From Herminiimonas contaminans (GTDB lineage Bacteria; Pseudomonadota; Gammaproteobacteria; Burkholderiales; Burkholderiaceae_D), in the NCBI RefSeq assembly GCF_015645465.1, contig NZ_JADOEL010000003.1, positions 62,001 to 126,000 on the forward strand: a stretch of 64,000 nt of DNA, written 5' to 3'. The position numbers and the translations under genes are program-made. The notes under the pieces were generated by a model. It made no database searches. It saw only the letters and a list, made by a program, of their open reading frames with translations, and was not told the DNA's origin. This document shows positions 37,568-47,078 of this stretch, one piece after another (position 1 is the stretch's first letter; the number at the start of each line of letters is the position of its first letter).

Positions 37568-37937
37568 GGGCTGGAGGAAGCTCGTAACAATTGTTGTACC
37601 GAAAAACCACAGACATTTCTGTTTTCTACGTATAGAAAACACAAGGGAAACGGAGGGCTTGCGTCGAGGAAATATTAACGGAATAATGGCCTGAATAGAT
37701 TTGCAGCAGCAGCTACAAATTGCCAGTCCGTTTTATGACTCGTAGTCTGTGGTGAGACACCATCCATCCATGCGGTATCGTCTAAAGAATAAAAATGAAG
37801 ATATCGTCCGGATGTACAGAATGTTTGATCGTTTGTGAATGCTGCGATGCCCGTGCATGGCAGGCATTTTTCAAGATTTGACAGGGACGTGCCTTGGTTG
37901 ATCTATGCGTTCTGCTTAATAAACAGAGACCACAATC
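37568..37937. other. Gene-free 370-bp gap with one promoter candidate
   Basis: Moderately AT-rich intergenic region between rlmJ and the HDOD gene. A perfect -35 TTGACA lies at 37878-37883, with only a poor -10 (ATCTAT at 37901-37906) after 17 bp, before the HDOD gene start. Several short inverted repeats occur (for example TTTTCTACGTATAGAAAA at about 37621), but I see no RNA gene or coding region. Confidence 0.5.
37878..37906 (+). promoter_or_regulatory. Promoter candidate for the HDOD/EAL-like gene
   Basis: TTGACA (consensus) plus ATCTAT at 17-bp spacing, about 30-60 bp before the coding start. The -10 is weak. Confidence 0.35.
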
Positions 37938-39218
37938 TTGATGATCACCAACCTCAATCAGCATTTGCCTGATGACCATCCCCGCGTAAAGGAGTTCTTC
38001 CTGGCGCGACAACCTATATTGAACACCGACCAGGATCTGGTCGCGTATGAATTATTGTTCCGTCGCGCCTCGTCCGGTCCCGCCAATGTGGTGGATGACC
38101 TGGCTGCTACCGCTTCTGTGATCGCGCATGCGTCCGAGCTTGGGATAGGTAATGTCATCGGTAATTCATTGGGCTTCTTCAACGTCGATGCAGCAGTGCT
38201 GATGTGCGACTTCGTGAATTTCCTGCCTAGCGACAAGGTCGTGCTGGAAATCCTGGAGACGGTAGAGATTACGCATGAGTTGGTCGAACGTGTTACAGAA
38301 TTGGTGAGGCAAGGTTTTACATTTGCGCTGGATGACGTGATCTCGCATTCAGACGAGCTGAGGAATTTGCTGCCGCTGATCAAGATCATCAAGATCGATA
38401 TCACCGGCATGAGTCACGCCGAGCTGAGCAAACTGGCCGCGCATTTCCGTAACGAAGGCAAGCTCTTGCTGGCAGAGAAAGTCGAAACAGTCGAGCAATT
38501 CGAGGCTTGCATGGAACTCGGTTTCCATTACTTCCAGGGCTACTACTTCGCGCGTCCTGTCATCCTTTCCGGTAAAAAGCTCGCGCCGTCACAACTCGCG
38601 ATCATGCAACTGATGACGCTCATCATGGCTGACGCTGAGACTGCTGAAATCGAACGCAATATCAAGAAAGATGCATCACTGGTACTGACCTTGCTGCGCC
38701 TGGCCAACACGCCTGGTGTCGGCGTCACGCAGCGGATAGATTCATTGGGACAAGCGCTGACCGTGCTGGGGCGCCGCCAATTGCAGCGCTGGTTGCAGAT
38801 CATCCTGTACGCTGAACATAACAAAGGCAGCCACTTCACTTCACCTTTGCTGCAACTGGCGACGACGCGCGGCAAACTACTGGAACTGATCACCGAACAA
38901 CTGCGTCCTGACAATCGTTCGATGGCAGACACGGCTTTCACCGTCGGCATCATGTCGCTGATGGATACGCTGTTTGGCCAGTCCATGGAAGAAATCCTGG
39001 ATCAGGTTTCGGTAGTAGACGAAGTCACTGACGCCTTGCTGTATCGCAAGGGCTTTTATGGCGATTTGCTGAAACTGGCGGAATACATAGAGCAAATAGA
39101 AAAGACCGGTGCCTTGTTGATTCCTACCTTGCAGAAATTGGAACTATCGATAGAGGATCTGTACGCCTTGCAACTGACTGCGTTTGAATGGAGCAACAAC
39201 GTGTCTGCTTGCGTCTGA
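37938..39218 (+). CDS. Two-domain signalling protein: degenerate EAL plus HDOD
   Basis: A 426-residue protein of the YuxH-like class. An EAL-type domain occupies residues about 20-215 (ARQPILNTDQDLVAYELLFR, VLEILETVEI, FALDDVISH, GYYFARPV); the signature reads ELL instead of EAL and several metal ligands appear changed, so it probably lacks c-di-GMP phosphodiesterase activity. The HDOD domain follows from about 225 to 400 (LGRRQLQRWLQIILY). HDOD proteins act in signalling and regulation. MMITNL has two possible ATG starts. No operon partner. Confidence 0.85.
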   Translation: MMITNLNQHLPDDHPRVKEFFLARQPILNTDQDLVAYELLFRRASSGPANVVDDLAATASVIAHASELGIGNVIGNSLGFFNVDAAVLMCDFVNFLPSDKVVLEILETVEITHELVERVTELVRQGFTFALDDVISHSDELRNLLPLIKIIKIDITGMSHAELSKLAAHFRNEGKLLLAEKVETVEQFEACMELGFHYFQGYYFARPVILSGKKLAPSQLAIMQLMTLIMADAETAEIERNIKKDASLVLTLLRLANTPGVGVTQRIDSLGQALTVLGRRQLQRWLQIILYAEHNKGSHFTSPLLQLATTRGKLLELITEQLRPDNRSMADTAFTVGIMSLMDTLFGQSMEEILDQVSVVDEVTDALLYRKGFYGDLLKLAEYIEQIEKTGALLIPTLQKLELSIEDLYALQLTAFEWSNNVSACV

Positions 39219-39281
39219 TTCTTCCCTGGTAATTCCTCGCCTTTCCTGATGCTGCCTGCGACTTGCGGGCACGCATGACGT

Positions 39282-39287
39282 TAAAAT
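39282..39287 (+). promoter_or_regulatory. -10 box placed for a leaderless greB transcript
   Basis: TAAAAT ends 6 bp before the greB ATG at 39294, and no Shine-Dalgarno precedes that ATG. The -35 is not clear (TTGCGG is only 13 bp upstream). Confidence 0.35.
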
Positions 39288-39293
39288 AGCGGC

Positions 39294-39848
39294 ATGACGA
39301 ATCAAGCTAATACCAACGACAACGATGATGACGACGGCGACAACAGCGCGCCGCCGATTCCTGCTGGCTCCAAGAATTACATGACGCCGCAGGGGCATCT
39401 GCGTATGAAAACCGAACTGCTGAAACTGATCGATGTAGAGCGGCCGGAAGTGGTGCAAATCGTTTCCTGGGCAGCGTCGAATGGCGATCGCTCTGAAAAC
39501 GGTGACTACATCTACGGCAAACGCCGCCTGCGCCAGATAGACGGCCGTATCCGCTTTCTCACCAAGCGCCTGGATCTGGCCGAAGTGGTGGACCCGAGCA
39601 TCCATCACGGCAGTGACCAGATATTCTTCGGTGCGACCGTACGCTATGAAACGCAGTCCGGCGAAGAGCAGACGGTTACCATACTCGGCATCGATGAACT
39701 GGATCCGTTGAATGGCAAGATCAGCTGGATATCGCCGGTTGCGCGTGCACTGACCAAGGCACGCGAAGGTGATACCGTGATCCTGAAAACACCAGGCGGT
39801 CTGGAAGAATTATTGATACTGGAAGTGAGCTATCCGGCCCCGCAATGA
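39294..39848 (+). CDS. greB: Transcription elongation factor GreB
   Basis: Rescues arrested RNA polymerase by stimulating transcript cleavage. The 184-residue protein has the coiled-coil with NGDRSENGDYIYGKRRLRQI (near residue 63-82), whose acidic tip acts in the polymerase secondary channel, and a C-terminal FKBP-like domain (WISPVARALTKAREGDTV). It is longer than E. coli GreB because of a strongly acidic N-terminal tract (NDNDDDDGDN). It is convergent with spoT. If the start at 39294 is correct, initiation is leaderless; MTPQGHLRM (codon 30) is a fallback start. Confidence 0.93.
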   Translation: MTNQANTNDNDDDDGDNSAPPIPAGSKNYMTPQGHLRMKTELLKLIDVERPEVVQIVSWAASNGDRSENGDYIYGKRRLRQIDGRIRFLTKRLDLAEVVDPSIHHGSDQIFFGATVRYETQSGEEQTVTILGIDELDPLNGKISWISPVARALTKAREGDTVILKTPGGLEELLILEVSYPAPQ

Positions 39849-39869
39849 GGCCAGATCAGAAGTGAGGCA

Positions 39870-39894
39870 AAAGGTTAAGAGCGCTTAGCCTTTG
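39870..39894. terminator. Hairpin between greB and spoT overlapping the spoT stop
   Basis: AAGGTTAAG-AGCG-CTTAGCCTT (one G-T pair) flanked by short A and T runs; the right arm includes the spoT stop codon. Works for either strand at best weakly. Confidence 0.45.
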
Positions 39895-42164
39895 TCGCGC
39901 AACAAGCGGGTGACGCCCGGGATGCTGCGCAGATTGCGCATCAGGCGCGCCAGATGCACGCGATCTTCGACCTGTACCGTGAAGTGCAGGTAAGTGATCA
40001 TGTGGTCCTTGTCTTCATCCATACCCACATGCGTGATGTTCGAGTCGGACTCACCGATCTCTGCTGCGACGCGTGCAAGTATGCCTTTTTCATTACGAGC
40101 CAGCAGCGTGATGCTGCAGTCGAAACGACGATCAATATCCGAGCCCCAGACCACATCGATCCAGCGATCCGGTTCTTTCATGCGTTGTCTTCTGCCGACG
40201 TCACAATCATGCGTATGGATAGTCAGGCCCTGGTCGCGCTTCATCTGGCCGATGATGGTGTCACCCGGGATAGGCTGGCAACAGGAGGCCAGTTGTACCG
40301 ATACGCCTTCGCTACCGTAGATGACGACAGGATCGATTTTCTTCGGCAAGACTTCGCCATCGGCATCGATCTGCGGACGCGGTACCAATTGATCGTTCTC
40401 GACCATGCCGAGGATGTGACGTGCCACCAATGCGGCCATGCGTTTGCCAACACCGATGTCGGCATACAAATCGTCCAGCGATTTCGCGCTCGACTCATTC
40501 AGCAGACGTTCAGCTACCGGGGCTGGCAGTTCAGGATCGAGATTCAGGGTCACCAGTGCTTGCGATAGCAGGCGGCGCCCCAGTTCTATTGATTCGGTCA
40601 GGTTAATGGTGCGCAGGTGATGCCGGATCGCCGAGCGTGCCTTGCCGGTACGTACGAAGCCCAGCCAGTTCGGATTCGGGCGCGAGGTCGGTGAAGTAAT
40701 GATCTCGACGATGTCACCGTTGCGTAATTCGGTGCGCAGCGGTACCTGTTCCAGATTGATTTTGACTGCAATGGTCTGGTCGCCGATGTCGGTGTGGATC
40801 GTGTAGGCGAAGTCCAGTGCCGTCGCACCGCGTGGCAGCGCGATGATTTTTGACTTCGGCGTGAAGACGTAGACAGAGTCAGGGAACAGGTCGACCTTGA
40901 CGTGTTCCAGGAACTCGGCGGAGTCGCCAGTCTGTTTCTGGATATCGAGCAAGGATTGCAACCAGGCGTGTGTGCGTTGCTGAAGGTCGGACAGGCTGCC
41001 TTCATCGTCCTTGTACAGCCAGTGCGCAGCGACACCGGATTCGGCAACGCGATGCATGTCCTGGGTACGGATCTGGAATTCTATCGGCGTACCGTACGGG
41101 CCGATCAATGTGGTGTGCAGCGACTGGTAGCCATTCAGTTTCGGAATGGCGATGTAGTCTTTGAACTTGCCCGGCATAGGCTTGAACAGCGCATGCAGGG
41201 TGCCGAGCGCGACATAGCAATTCGCAAAGCTGTCGACCACCACACGGAAGCCGTAGATATCCAGCACTTGCGAGAAAGACAGACGCTTGTTCAGCATCTT
41301 GGTGTAGATGCCGTACAGGGTTTTTTCGCGGCCGTAGACTTGTGCCGGGATGCCGGTTGCGTCCAGCGTGTTATTGACCGATTCGAGGATCTTGCTGACC
41401 ACTTCGCGACGATTGCCGCGCGCCGCCTTGACTGCCTTGGCCAGCGTTTTATAACGCATAGGGTACAAGTGCGAGAAGGCGAGGTCTTGCAATTCGCGAT
41501 AAATATTATTGAGGCCGAGCCTATGTGCAATCGGTACATAGACTTCCATCGTTTCGCGTGCGATACGACGTTTCTTGACCGGTGCCATCGAACCGAGCGT
41601 GCGCATATTGTGCAGGCGGTCGGCCAGTTTGACGAGTATGACGCGCACATCGCGCGCCATCGCCAGCAGCATTTTGCGGAAGTTTTCCGCCTGTGCTTCT
41701 ACCTGGCTTTGGAATTCGATTTTTTCCAGTTTGGACAGACCATCGACCAGATTCGCGACCGGCGCGCCGAAGCGTTCGATCAACTCATCTTTGCGGACAT
41801 CCTGGTCTTCCATCACATCATGCAGCAGCGCCGCCATGATGGCTTGTGCATCCAGCTTCCAGTCGGCGCAGATTTCCGCGACAGCGATAGGGTGCGAGAT
41901 ATAGGGTTCGCCCGACATCCGCATCTGGCCCAGATGTGCTTCATCCGAGAAGCGATAGGCTTCCTTGACCTTCTTCAGTTCGGAAGGCGTCAGGTACTCG
42001 GATAGTTTGGTCGTGAGCTGCGTGACCGAAGCTACACCAGCGACAGGTGCTGGTGTGGTGGCGGTGGATGCGGTTTTCTTTTGAGGCATTTTGGCCGAGC
42101 GGTCAGGAACCGCTCGGTTAGTTGAAGCGATGGATGCTGTTGAATCTGTAGGTGTCAGGTTCAT
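39885..42164 (-). CDS. spoT: Bifunctional (p)ppGpp synthase/hydrolase SpoT
   Basis: A 759-residue RelA/SpoT homologue. The HD hydrolase domain is intact (LLHDVMEDQDV near residue 113; HNMRTL near 185), so it can degrade ppGpp. The synthetase domain follows (YGREKTLYGIYTKM, YGFRVVVD), then TGS (VFTPKSKIIALPRGATALDFAY), a helical region, and a C-terminal ACT domain (SDSNITHVGMDEDKD). The first about 45 residues are a Thr/Ala-rich extension. gmk-rpoZ-spoT order supports SpoT over RelA. Confidence 0.96.
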   Translation of the reverse strand: MNLTPTDSTASIASTNRAVPDRSAKMPQKKTASTATTPAPVAGVASVTQLTTKLSEYLTPSELKKVKEAYRFSDEAHLGQMRMSGEPYISHPIAVAEICADWKLDAQAIMAALLHDVMEDQDVRKDELIERFGAPVANLVDGLSKLEKIEFQSQVEAQAENFRKMLLAMARDVRVILVKLADRLHNMRTLGSMAPVKKRRIARETMEVYVPIAHRLGLNNIYRELQDLAFSHLYPMRYKTLAKAVKAARGNRREVVSKILESVNNTLDATGIPAQVYGREKTLYGIYTKMLNKRLSFSQVLDIYGFRVVVDSFANCYVALGTLHALFKPMPGKFKDYIAIPKLNGYQSLHTTLIGPYGTPIEFQIRTQDMHRVAESGVAAHWLYKDDEGSLSDLQQRTHAWLQSLLDIQKQTGDSAEFLEHVKVDLFPDSVYVFTPKSKIIALPRGATALDFAYTIHTDIGDQTIAVKINLEQVPLRTELRNGDIVEIITSPTSRPNPNWLGFVRTGKARSAIRHHLRTINLTESIELGRRLLSQALVTLNLDPELPAPVAERLLNESSAKSLDDLYADIGVGKRMAALVARHILGMVENDQLVPRPQIDADGEVLPKKIDPVVIYGSEGVSVQLASCCQPIPGDTIIGQMKRDQGLTIHTHDCDVGRRQRMKEPDRWIDVVWGSDIDRRFDCSITLLARNEKGILARVAAEIGESDSNITHVGMDEDKDHMITYLHFTVQVEDRVHLARLMRNLRSIPGVTRLLRDKG

Positions 42165-42205
42165 ACTGATAGTCTATCAGCCGCATCGCGGTTAGCCAGA
42201 GATTA

Positions 42206-42409
42206 TTAGCTAGGGACTTTTTTCAACATTTCAAGGCCGACATGGCCAGCAGCGATTTCGCGCAGGGCGATCACGGTTGGTTTGTCTTTTGCGTCGACTT
42301 TAGGCGTGTGGCCTTGCAACAACTGACGTGCGCGATAAGTCGCTGCGAGGGTCAGTTGGAAACGGTTGGGAACTTGTTTGAGGCAGTCTTCGATAGTAAT
42401 GCGGGCCAT
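42206..42409 (-). CDS. rpoZ: RNA polymerase omega subunit
   Basis: A 67-residue omega subunit that aids beta' folding and, in proteobacteria, forms part of a ppGpp-binding site. [30 protein letters not shown] is the conserved start (quoted in parts: [24 protein letters not shown]). Shine-Dalgarno AGGAG lies 6 bases upstream. Between gmk and spoT, 22 bp after gmk. Confidence 0.97.
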   Translation of the reverse strand: MARITIEDCLKQVPNRFQLTLAATYRARQLLQGHTPKVDAKDKPTVIALREIAAGHVGLEMLKKVPS

Positions 42410-42431
42410 ACGTACTCCTAAAAATTCGATA

Positions 42432-43076
42432 TCAGCTTAAATTGGCATGAATGCCCAATTGGGCGAACAGGGATGCGTTGCGAGTTGACTGTTGTGCAAA
42501 GCGACAACGAGCGGCTTTTACGATCGCGCTCAACTCAGCTAAAGCAACGGTAAAGTCTTGATTGATAATAACATATTCGAACTCGGAAGCGTGCGCGATT
42601 TCGCCGCCCGCAGCGAGGATACGACGGGTAATCACGTGATCTTCGTCCTGGCCGCGTTTTTTCAGGCGTTCTTCCAGGGCGGCGATCGACGGTGGCAGGA
42701 TAAAAATGCCGAGCGCATGCGGGAATTGCTTTTTGACCTGCTGCGCGCCTTGCCAGTCAATTTCCAGCAGCACGTCGGTGCCAGCAGCGATCTGATCAGC
42801 AATTTGTATGCGGGAAGTACCGTAATAGTTGCCAAAAACCTCAGCAGATTCGAGAAATTCATTGGCCTGGCGGCGTGCCAGAAAGTCATCTGGTGTCGTA
42901 AAGAAATATTCGCGGCCGTGCTGTTCACCCGGGCGCGGCTGGCGCGTAGTGTAGGAAATCGACAGTTTGATGGCCGGTTCCTGTTGCAGCAGGGCATTAA
43001 CCAGGCTGGATTTGCCCGCGCCAGACGGGGCAACGACTAAAAACAGGCTGCCGGAAGAATGAACTTGCTCAGACAT
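42432..43076 (-). CDS. gmk: Guanylate kinase
   Basis: Phosphorylates GMP to GDP. 214 aa from [15 protein letters not shown]; the frame is open 15 codons earlier but this start matches the family. The P-loop [15 protein letters not shown] is at about residues 16-30, followed by [19 protein letters not shown] and the GMP-binding segment. The LID segment is [14 protein letters not shown]. First gene of gmk-rpoZ-spoT; yicC, 88 bp upstream, is on the same strand and may be co-transcribed. Confidence 0.96.
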   Translation of the reverse strand: MSEQVHSSGSLFLVVAPSGAGKSSLVNALLQQEPAIKLSISYTTRQPRPGEQHGREYFFTTPDDFLARRQANEFLESAEVFGNYYGTSRIQIADQIAAGTDVLLEIDWQGAQQVKKQFPHALGIFILPPSIAALEERLKKRGQDEDHVITRRILAAGGEIAHASEFEYVIINQDFTVALAELSAIVKAARCRFAQQSTRNASLFAQLGIHANLS

Positions 43077-43164
43077 CGGTGTCCTTGATGAATGGTTGAA
43101 TATGGAAGCGATAGTTCGCAATGACTATCGCTGATATGCGATTGTAGCGCCGCTGTCTGCGGAT

Positions 43165-44061
43165 TTACTCCAGATTTTGTACCTGTTCACGCATTTGTTC
43201 GATCAGCAGTTTCATCGCCATCGATGCGTCGGACAGTTCCTTGACTGCCGCCTTGGAGCCGACCGTGTTGGCTTCGCGGTTCAGCTCTTGCATCATGAAA
43301 TCCAGGCGTTTGCCGACCTGGCCACCTTTTTTCAGGATGGCGCGGGTTTCGCTGAGGTGGGCAGCGAGGCGGGTCAGTTCTTCCGCCACGTCGACGCGTA
43401 TACCGTACAGCGTGACTTCCTGGCGAATACGATCCAGTGCTTCTTCGCGCGTGACGCTGGCTTGCGCGTTGCCATTGCCAGCGGCCAGGCCCAGTGCTTC
43501 CATCATGCGTTCGGTGGCTTTTTGCTGGAACTGGGCGACGACTTGCGGCATCAGCGGTGTGATTTTTTGCACAATGGCTTCCATGTCGTCCACACGTGAT
43601 AACAACATGGTTTGCAGCGCAGTACCTTCACGTTCGCGACTTTCGACGAAGGCATTCATTGTGGTTTGCATCGCTGCGGCGACATCCGCCTGCAGGGTTT
43701 CCTGGCTCATCTCGGCTTCTTCGATCACGCCGGGCCAGCGCAATAATTCATTGACCGAGAGTGGGGCGGCATCGGCGAAGCGGCTGCGTACTTCAGCTTG
43801 CAGCTTGGCGACTGCGTCCAGTGCGCCCTGGTTCAGCGCCTGCGTCGCACCGTTGGCGACTTTACGGCCAAAGCTCAGGCGGCATTCGACTTTGCCACGG
43901 GTGAGGCGAGCCATGATGGCTTCACGCAACACCGGTTCCAGTGCGCGTAAATCATCGTTAATACGGAATTGCAAATCAAGGAAGCGCGAGTTGACGCTTT
44001 TGACCTCTATGGTCAAGGTGCCACTGCTGGTCTCATGGGTGGTGACGGCATAGCCGGTCAT
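43165..44061 (-). CDS. yicC: YicC family endoribonuclease
   Basis: A 298-residue YicC/YloC-type protein; family members have been reported as endoribonucleases with roles in sRNA turnover. Start MTGYAVTTHETSSG is the family N-terminus (SMTGYA); the frame opens 23 codons earlier. NSRFLDLQFRIND, RGKVECRLSF and the C-terminal GKRLDFMMQELNREANTVGSK are signatures. Usual neighbour of gmk, as here. Confidence 0.94.
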   Translation of the reverse strand: MTGYAVTTHETSSGTLTIEVKSVNSRFLDLQFRINDDLRALEPVLREAIMARLTRGKVECRLSFGRKVANGATQALNQGALDAVAKLQAEVRSRFADAAPLSVNELLRWPGVIEEAEMSQETLQADVAAAMQTTMNAFVESREREGTALQTMLLSRVDDMEAIVQKITPLMPQVVAQFQQKATERMMEALGLAAGNGNAQASVTREEALDRIRQEVTLYGIRVDVAEELTRLAAHLSETRAILKKGGQVGKRLDFMMQELNREANTVGSKAAVKELSDASMAMKLLIEQMREQVQNLE

Positions 44062-44240
44062 GCTGCAAATGGTCAAAATGAGTTCCTCGTTTTTCTTTAC
44101 AAAGCGGCGATTTGTCCACACAATCCACAACGAACAAGGTTGCCGGATAGCGGTAGCCGGAAAAGGGATGAGCCTGTTTGCTGGCGCGCTTTCGCCGTGC
44201 TGTATTTCCCAGGCTCGCTAGACATTATTTATAGGACGAC

Positions 44241-45248
44241 ATGGCTGCGCAAAACAATGCCCCGTTGCCGGATGGTTTGGAAATCGCTGGATATCGCATT
44301 GTAAAGAAGATTGCGTCTGGCGGGTTCAGTATTGTCTATCTGGCCTACGATGAAGATGGCAATGCAGTCGCCATCAAGGAATACCTGCCGAGCTCGCTGG
44401 CGCTGCGCCAGCCGGGCGAACTGGTTCCGGCGATTTCACCGGAAAACCTGCCGGTCTTCCGTATCGGCCTGAAATGCTTCTTCGAAGAAGGTCGTGCGCT
44501 GGCACGTATCGCCCATCCGAACGTGGTGAGCGTGACCAACTTCTTCCGCGCTAACGAAACCGTGTATATGGTGATGGGCTACGAGTCCGGTCGTTCCTTG
44601 CAGGACCACATCCTGCGTCGCCGTGACAAGGGCGAGAAACCACTCGTCTCGGAACGTTTCATCCGCAAGATGTTCAGCCATGTGATGAATGGCTTGCGCG
44701 AAGTTCATACGAATAAACTGCTGCATCTGGACCTGAAGCCAGCGAATATCTATCTGCGCGTAGACGGTACGCCCATCCTGCTGGACTTCGGCGCAGCGCG
44801 CCAGACCTTGCAATCCGATATGCCCAAGCTGTATCCGATGTACACACCGGGTTTTGCAGCACCTGAGCTCTACGTGAAGAACGGTAGTCTCGGACCTTGG
44901 ACAGATATTTACAGCATAGGCGCATCGATGTTCGCCTGCATGGTAGGCGCCCCGCCGCAACCGGCAGACCAGCGCAAACTGAATGACAAGATGGATGGCC
45001 ACTTCAATAAGCTGGAAGGCGTCTATTCATCCGACCTGATCAAGGTCATCCGCTGGAGCCTGATGGTCGATCCGCTGGAGCGTCCGCAAAGCGTATTTGC
45101 ATTGCAAAAAGCCTTGCGCGAGCCAGTGCCGGAACAGCAGGGCGACGCCAAGCTGCAGCAAGTGGCGCGCAAGATTAAAAACATATTCAACAATATGGGT
45201 AAACGCTCGTCCAACGTATCGACTACGATACAAGAACATACGCGTTAA
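44241..45248 (+). CDS. Hanks-type Ser/Thr protein kinase
   Basis: A soluble 335-residue kinase. Seen: the Gly-rich loop ASGGFSIVY near 25-33, ATP lysine Lys46 (AVAIKEYLP), HLDLKPANIYL with catalytic Asp164, and DFGAARQ with Asp182. The subdomain VIb HLDLKPAN (with Leu) is a common bacterial form. No membrane helix or extracellular sensor, unlike PknB; the last 60 residues are a basic tail. 33 bp upstream of a PP2C gene, so kinase and phosphatase likely form a reversible pair. Targets unknown. Confidence 0.93.
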   Translation: MAAQNNAPLPDGLEIAGYRIVKKIASGGFSIVYLAYDEDGNAVAIKEYLPSSLALRQPGELVPAISPENLPVFRIGLKCFFEEGRALARIAHPNVVSVTNFFRANETVYMVMGYESGRSLQDHILRRRDKGEKPLVSERFIRKMFSHVMNGLREVHTNKLLHLDLKPANIYLRVDGTPILLDFGAARQTLQSDMPKLYPMYTPGFAAPELYVKNGSLGPWTDIYSIGASMFACMVGAPPQPADQRKLNDKMDGHFNKLEGVYSSDLIKVIRWSLMVDPLERPQSVFALQKALREPVPEQQGDAKLQQVARKIKNIFNNMGKRSSNVSTTIQEHTR

Positions 45249-45281
45249 ACTTACCCTAACTTATTCCGACCCGACCCAGCC

Positions 45282-46211
45282 ATGCGATTCTCCGTCTACC
45301 AAGAAAGCCATATAGGCGGTCGCAAGAACAACCAGGACCGCATGGGTTATAGCTTCACGCGTGATGCCTTGCTCTTGCTGGTAGCTGACGGCATGGGTGG
45401 TCACATCATGGGTGAAATGGCGGCGCAGATTGCGATGCAAACCATCGCTTCGCTGTTCCAGGAAAATGCCACGCCTTACGTCAAGAAGCCGGAGCGCTTC
45501 CTCGAAGACAGCTTCTTTGCCGCGCATCGCGAAATCCATCGCTACCGCGCCATCAATAATCTGCCGGAAACACCACGTACCACCATCGTCGCCTGCCTGA
45601 TCCAGCACAATAGTGCGATGTGGGCGCATTGCGGTGATTCGCGCCTGTACTGGATGCGTAACGGCCAGATCCTGGCGCGCACACGCGACCACTCGCGGAT
45701 AGAAACCCTGATTGCACAAGGCAAGGTTGATCCGTCGGAACGCGATACGCATCCGGAGCGCAACAAGCTATTCAACTGCCTCGGTGCGCCGAACATGCCC
45801 ATCGTTGAAATTTCGCGCCGTGCCAGCCTGCAGGCGGGCGATATCATGTTGCTGTGCTCGGACGGTCTGTGGTCGGTCTTGCCGGATCACGAACTGGCGC
45901 AGCGCCTGCATAACAACACCATCGTGCGTGCGGTTCCTGAATTACTCACGACTGCTACTGGCATCGCCGGTAAAACAGGGGATAATGTCACCGCTTTGGC
46001 GATGATGTGGGAAAGCAGCGAAAACCTGCATGGCAACAGCACCATCACCACGCACACCTTGCCGATAGGCAGTGTCACCACCACGATCCAGGCGCCACGG
46101 CACCTCGATCTGGAAAATGCAGACACCTATAACGATTCAGAAATCGAAAAAGCGATTGAGGAAATCCGCAACGCTATCGATAAATCATCACGTATCACTT
46201 CCAGGAATTAA
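45282..46211 (+). CDS. PP2C-type Ser/Thr phosphatase
   Basis: A 309-residue Mg/Mn-dependent phosphatase, partner of the kinase upstream. NNQDRMGYS supplies Asp19; ADGMGGH (Asp36-Gly37) is the metal motif; AHCGDSRLYWMR, RDHSR, LLCSDGLW and GDNVTAL follow the PP2C order. The last about 55 residues are a Thr/Ile-rich, charged tail outside the catalytic core. It ends 6 bp before rph, so the signalling pair is in the same unit as RNA and nucleotide maintenance genes. Confidence 0.92.
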   Translation: MRFSVYQESHIGGRKNNQDRMGYSFTRDALLLLVADGMGGHIMGEMAAQIAMQTIASLFQENATPYVKKPERFLEDSFFAAHREIHRYRAINNLPETPRTTIVACLIQHNSAMWAHCGDSRLYWMRNGQILARTRDHSRIETLIAQGKVDPSERDTHPERNKLFNCLGAPNMPIVEISRRASLQAGDIMLLCSDGLWSVLPDHELAQRLHNNTIVRAVPELLTTATGIAGKTGDNVTALAMMWESSENLHGNSTITTHTLPIGSVTTTIQAPRHLDLENADTYNDSEIEKAIEEIRNAIDKSSRITSRN

Positions 46212-46217
46212 AGCCAC

Positions 46218-46952
46218 ATGTCGTATGAAAATCGTCCCAGCGGACGCGCCGCTGATGCCTTGCGCGCCATCAAACTGACCCGTAACTACACCAAGCATGC
46301 CGAAGGCTCGGTCCTGATCGAGTGCGGTGACACCAAAGTCATCTGCACCGCCAGCATCGAAGATCGCGTGCCAGGTTTCCTCAAGGGTAAAGGCCAGGGC
46401 TGGTTGACGGCTGAATACGGCATGCTGCCACGCTCGACACACACACGCATGGATCGCGAAGCCGCACGTGGCAAGCAATCCGGTCGCACCCAGGAAATCC
46501 AGCGCCTGATCGGTCGCTCACTGCGCGCCGCGTTTGACCTGCAGGGATTTGGCGAGCGTACCTTGCACCTGGATTGCGACGTCATCCAGGCCGACGGTGG
46601 TACACGTACCGCAGCGATTACCGGCACCATGGTTGCCGCTTACGATGCCTTCAGCAAACTGGTCGCGCAAAACGTCATTCCAGCTATCCCGCTCAAGCAC
46701 TTTGTGGCTGCGATCTCGGTCGGCGTTTATAAAGGCCAGCCAGTGCTGGACCTGGACTACGCGGAAGATTCGGATTGCGATACTGACATGAACATCGTTA
46801 TGACCGACGCTGGCCACTTCATCGAAGTGCAGGGTACGGCAGAAGGCGCCGCGTTCGACCGCGCGACCATGGACAAATTGCTGGACTTGGCGCAAGACGG
46901 CATCAGCGACCTGATCGTGCTGCAAAAACAGGCCTTGGCAATAGCTGCGTAA
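46218..46952 (+). CDS. rph: Ribonuclease PH
   Basis: Phosphorolytic 3'-5' exoribonuclease that trims tRNA precursors. 244 aa, family length, with intact C-terminus (E. coli K-12 has a frameshift there). [26 protein letters not shown] (seen in parts), [17 protein letters not shown] and [19 protein letters not shown] are the PNPase-fold catalytic and phosphate sites. Follows the PP2C gene by 6 bp and ends before a terminator. Confidence 0.97.
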   Translation: MSYENRPSGRAADALRAIKLTRNYTKHAEGSVLIECGDTKVICTASIEDRVPGFLKGKGQGWLTAEYGMLPRSTHTRMDREAARGKQSGRTQEIQRLIGRSLRAAFDLQGFGERTLHLDCDVIQADGGTRTAAITGTMVAAYDAFSKLVAQNVIPAIPLKHFVAAISVGVYKGQPVLDLDYAEDSDCDTDMNIVMTDAGHFIEVQGTAEGAAFDRATMDKLLDLAQDGISDLIVLQKQALAIAA

Positions 46953-47026
46953 AATAGAGCCTGCGCTGCGCGGACTTGCTTTTATGTAAATGTCGCAGCG
47001 CCTGGCCCCAGCGGTAGTGTCAAATC

Positions 47027-47056
47027 ACCCGGCTGTATTTGAGGCCGGGTTTTTTA
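47027..47056 (+). terminator. Terminator between rph and rdgB
   Basis: ACCCGGC-TGTATTTGAG-GCCGGGT followed by TTTTT, 75 bp after rph and 23 bp before rdgB. rdgB may be expressed by read-through or a promoter overlapping this site. Confidence 0.85.
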
Positions 47057-47078
47057 TCGTTTTTATTTTCGGATTATC

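Noticed and set aside
37568-37937. Possible small RNA in the 370-bp gap
   Set aside because: Only short inverted repeats and a half-supported promoter are seen; there is no terminator-like end that would define a transcript.
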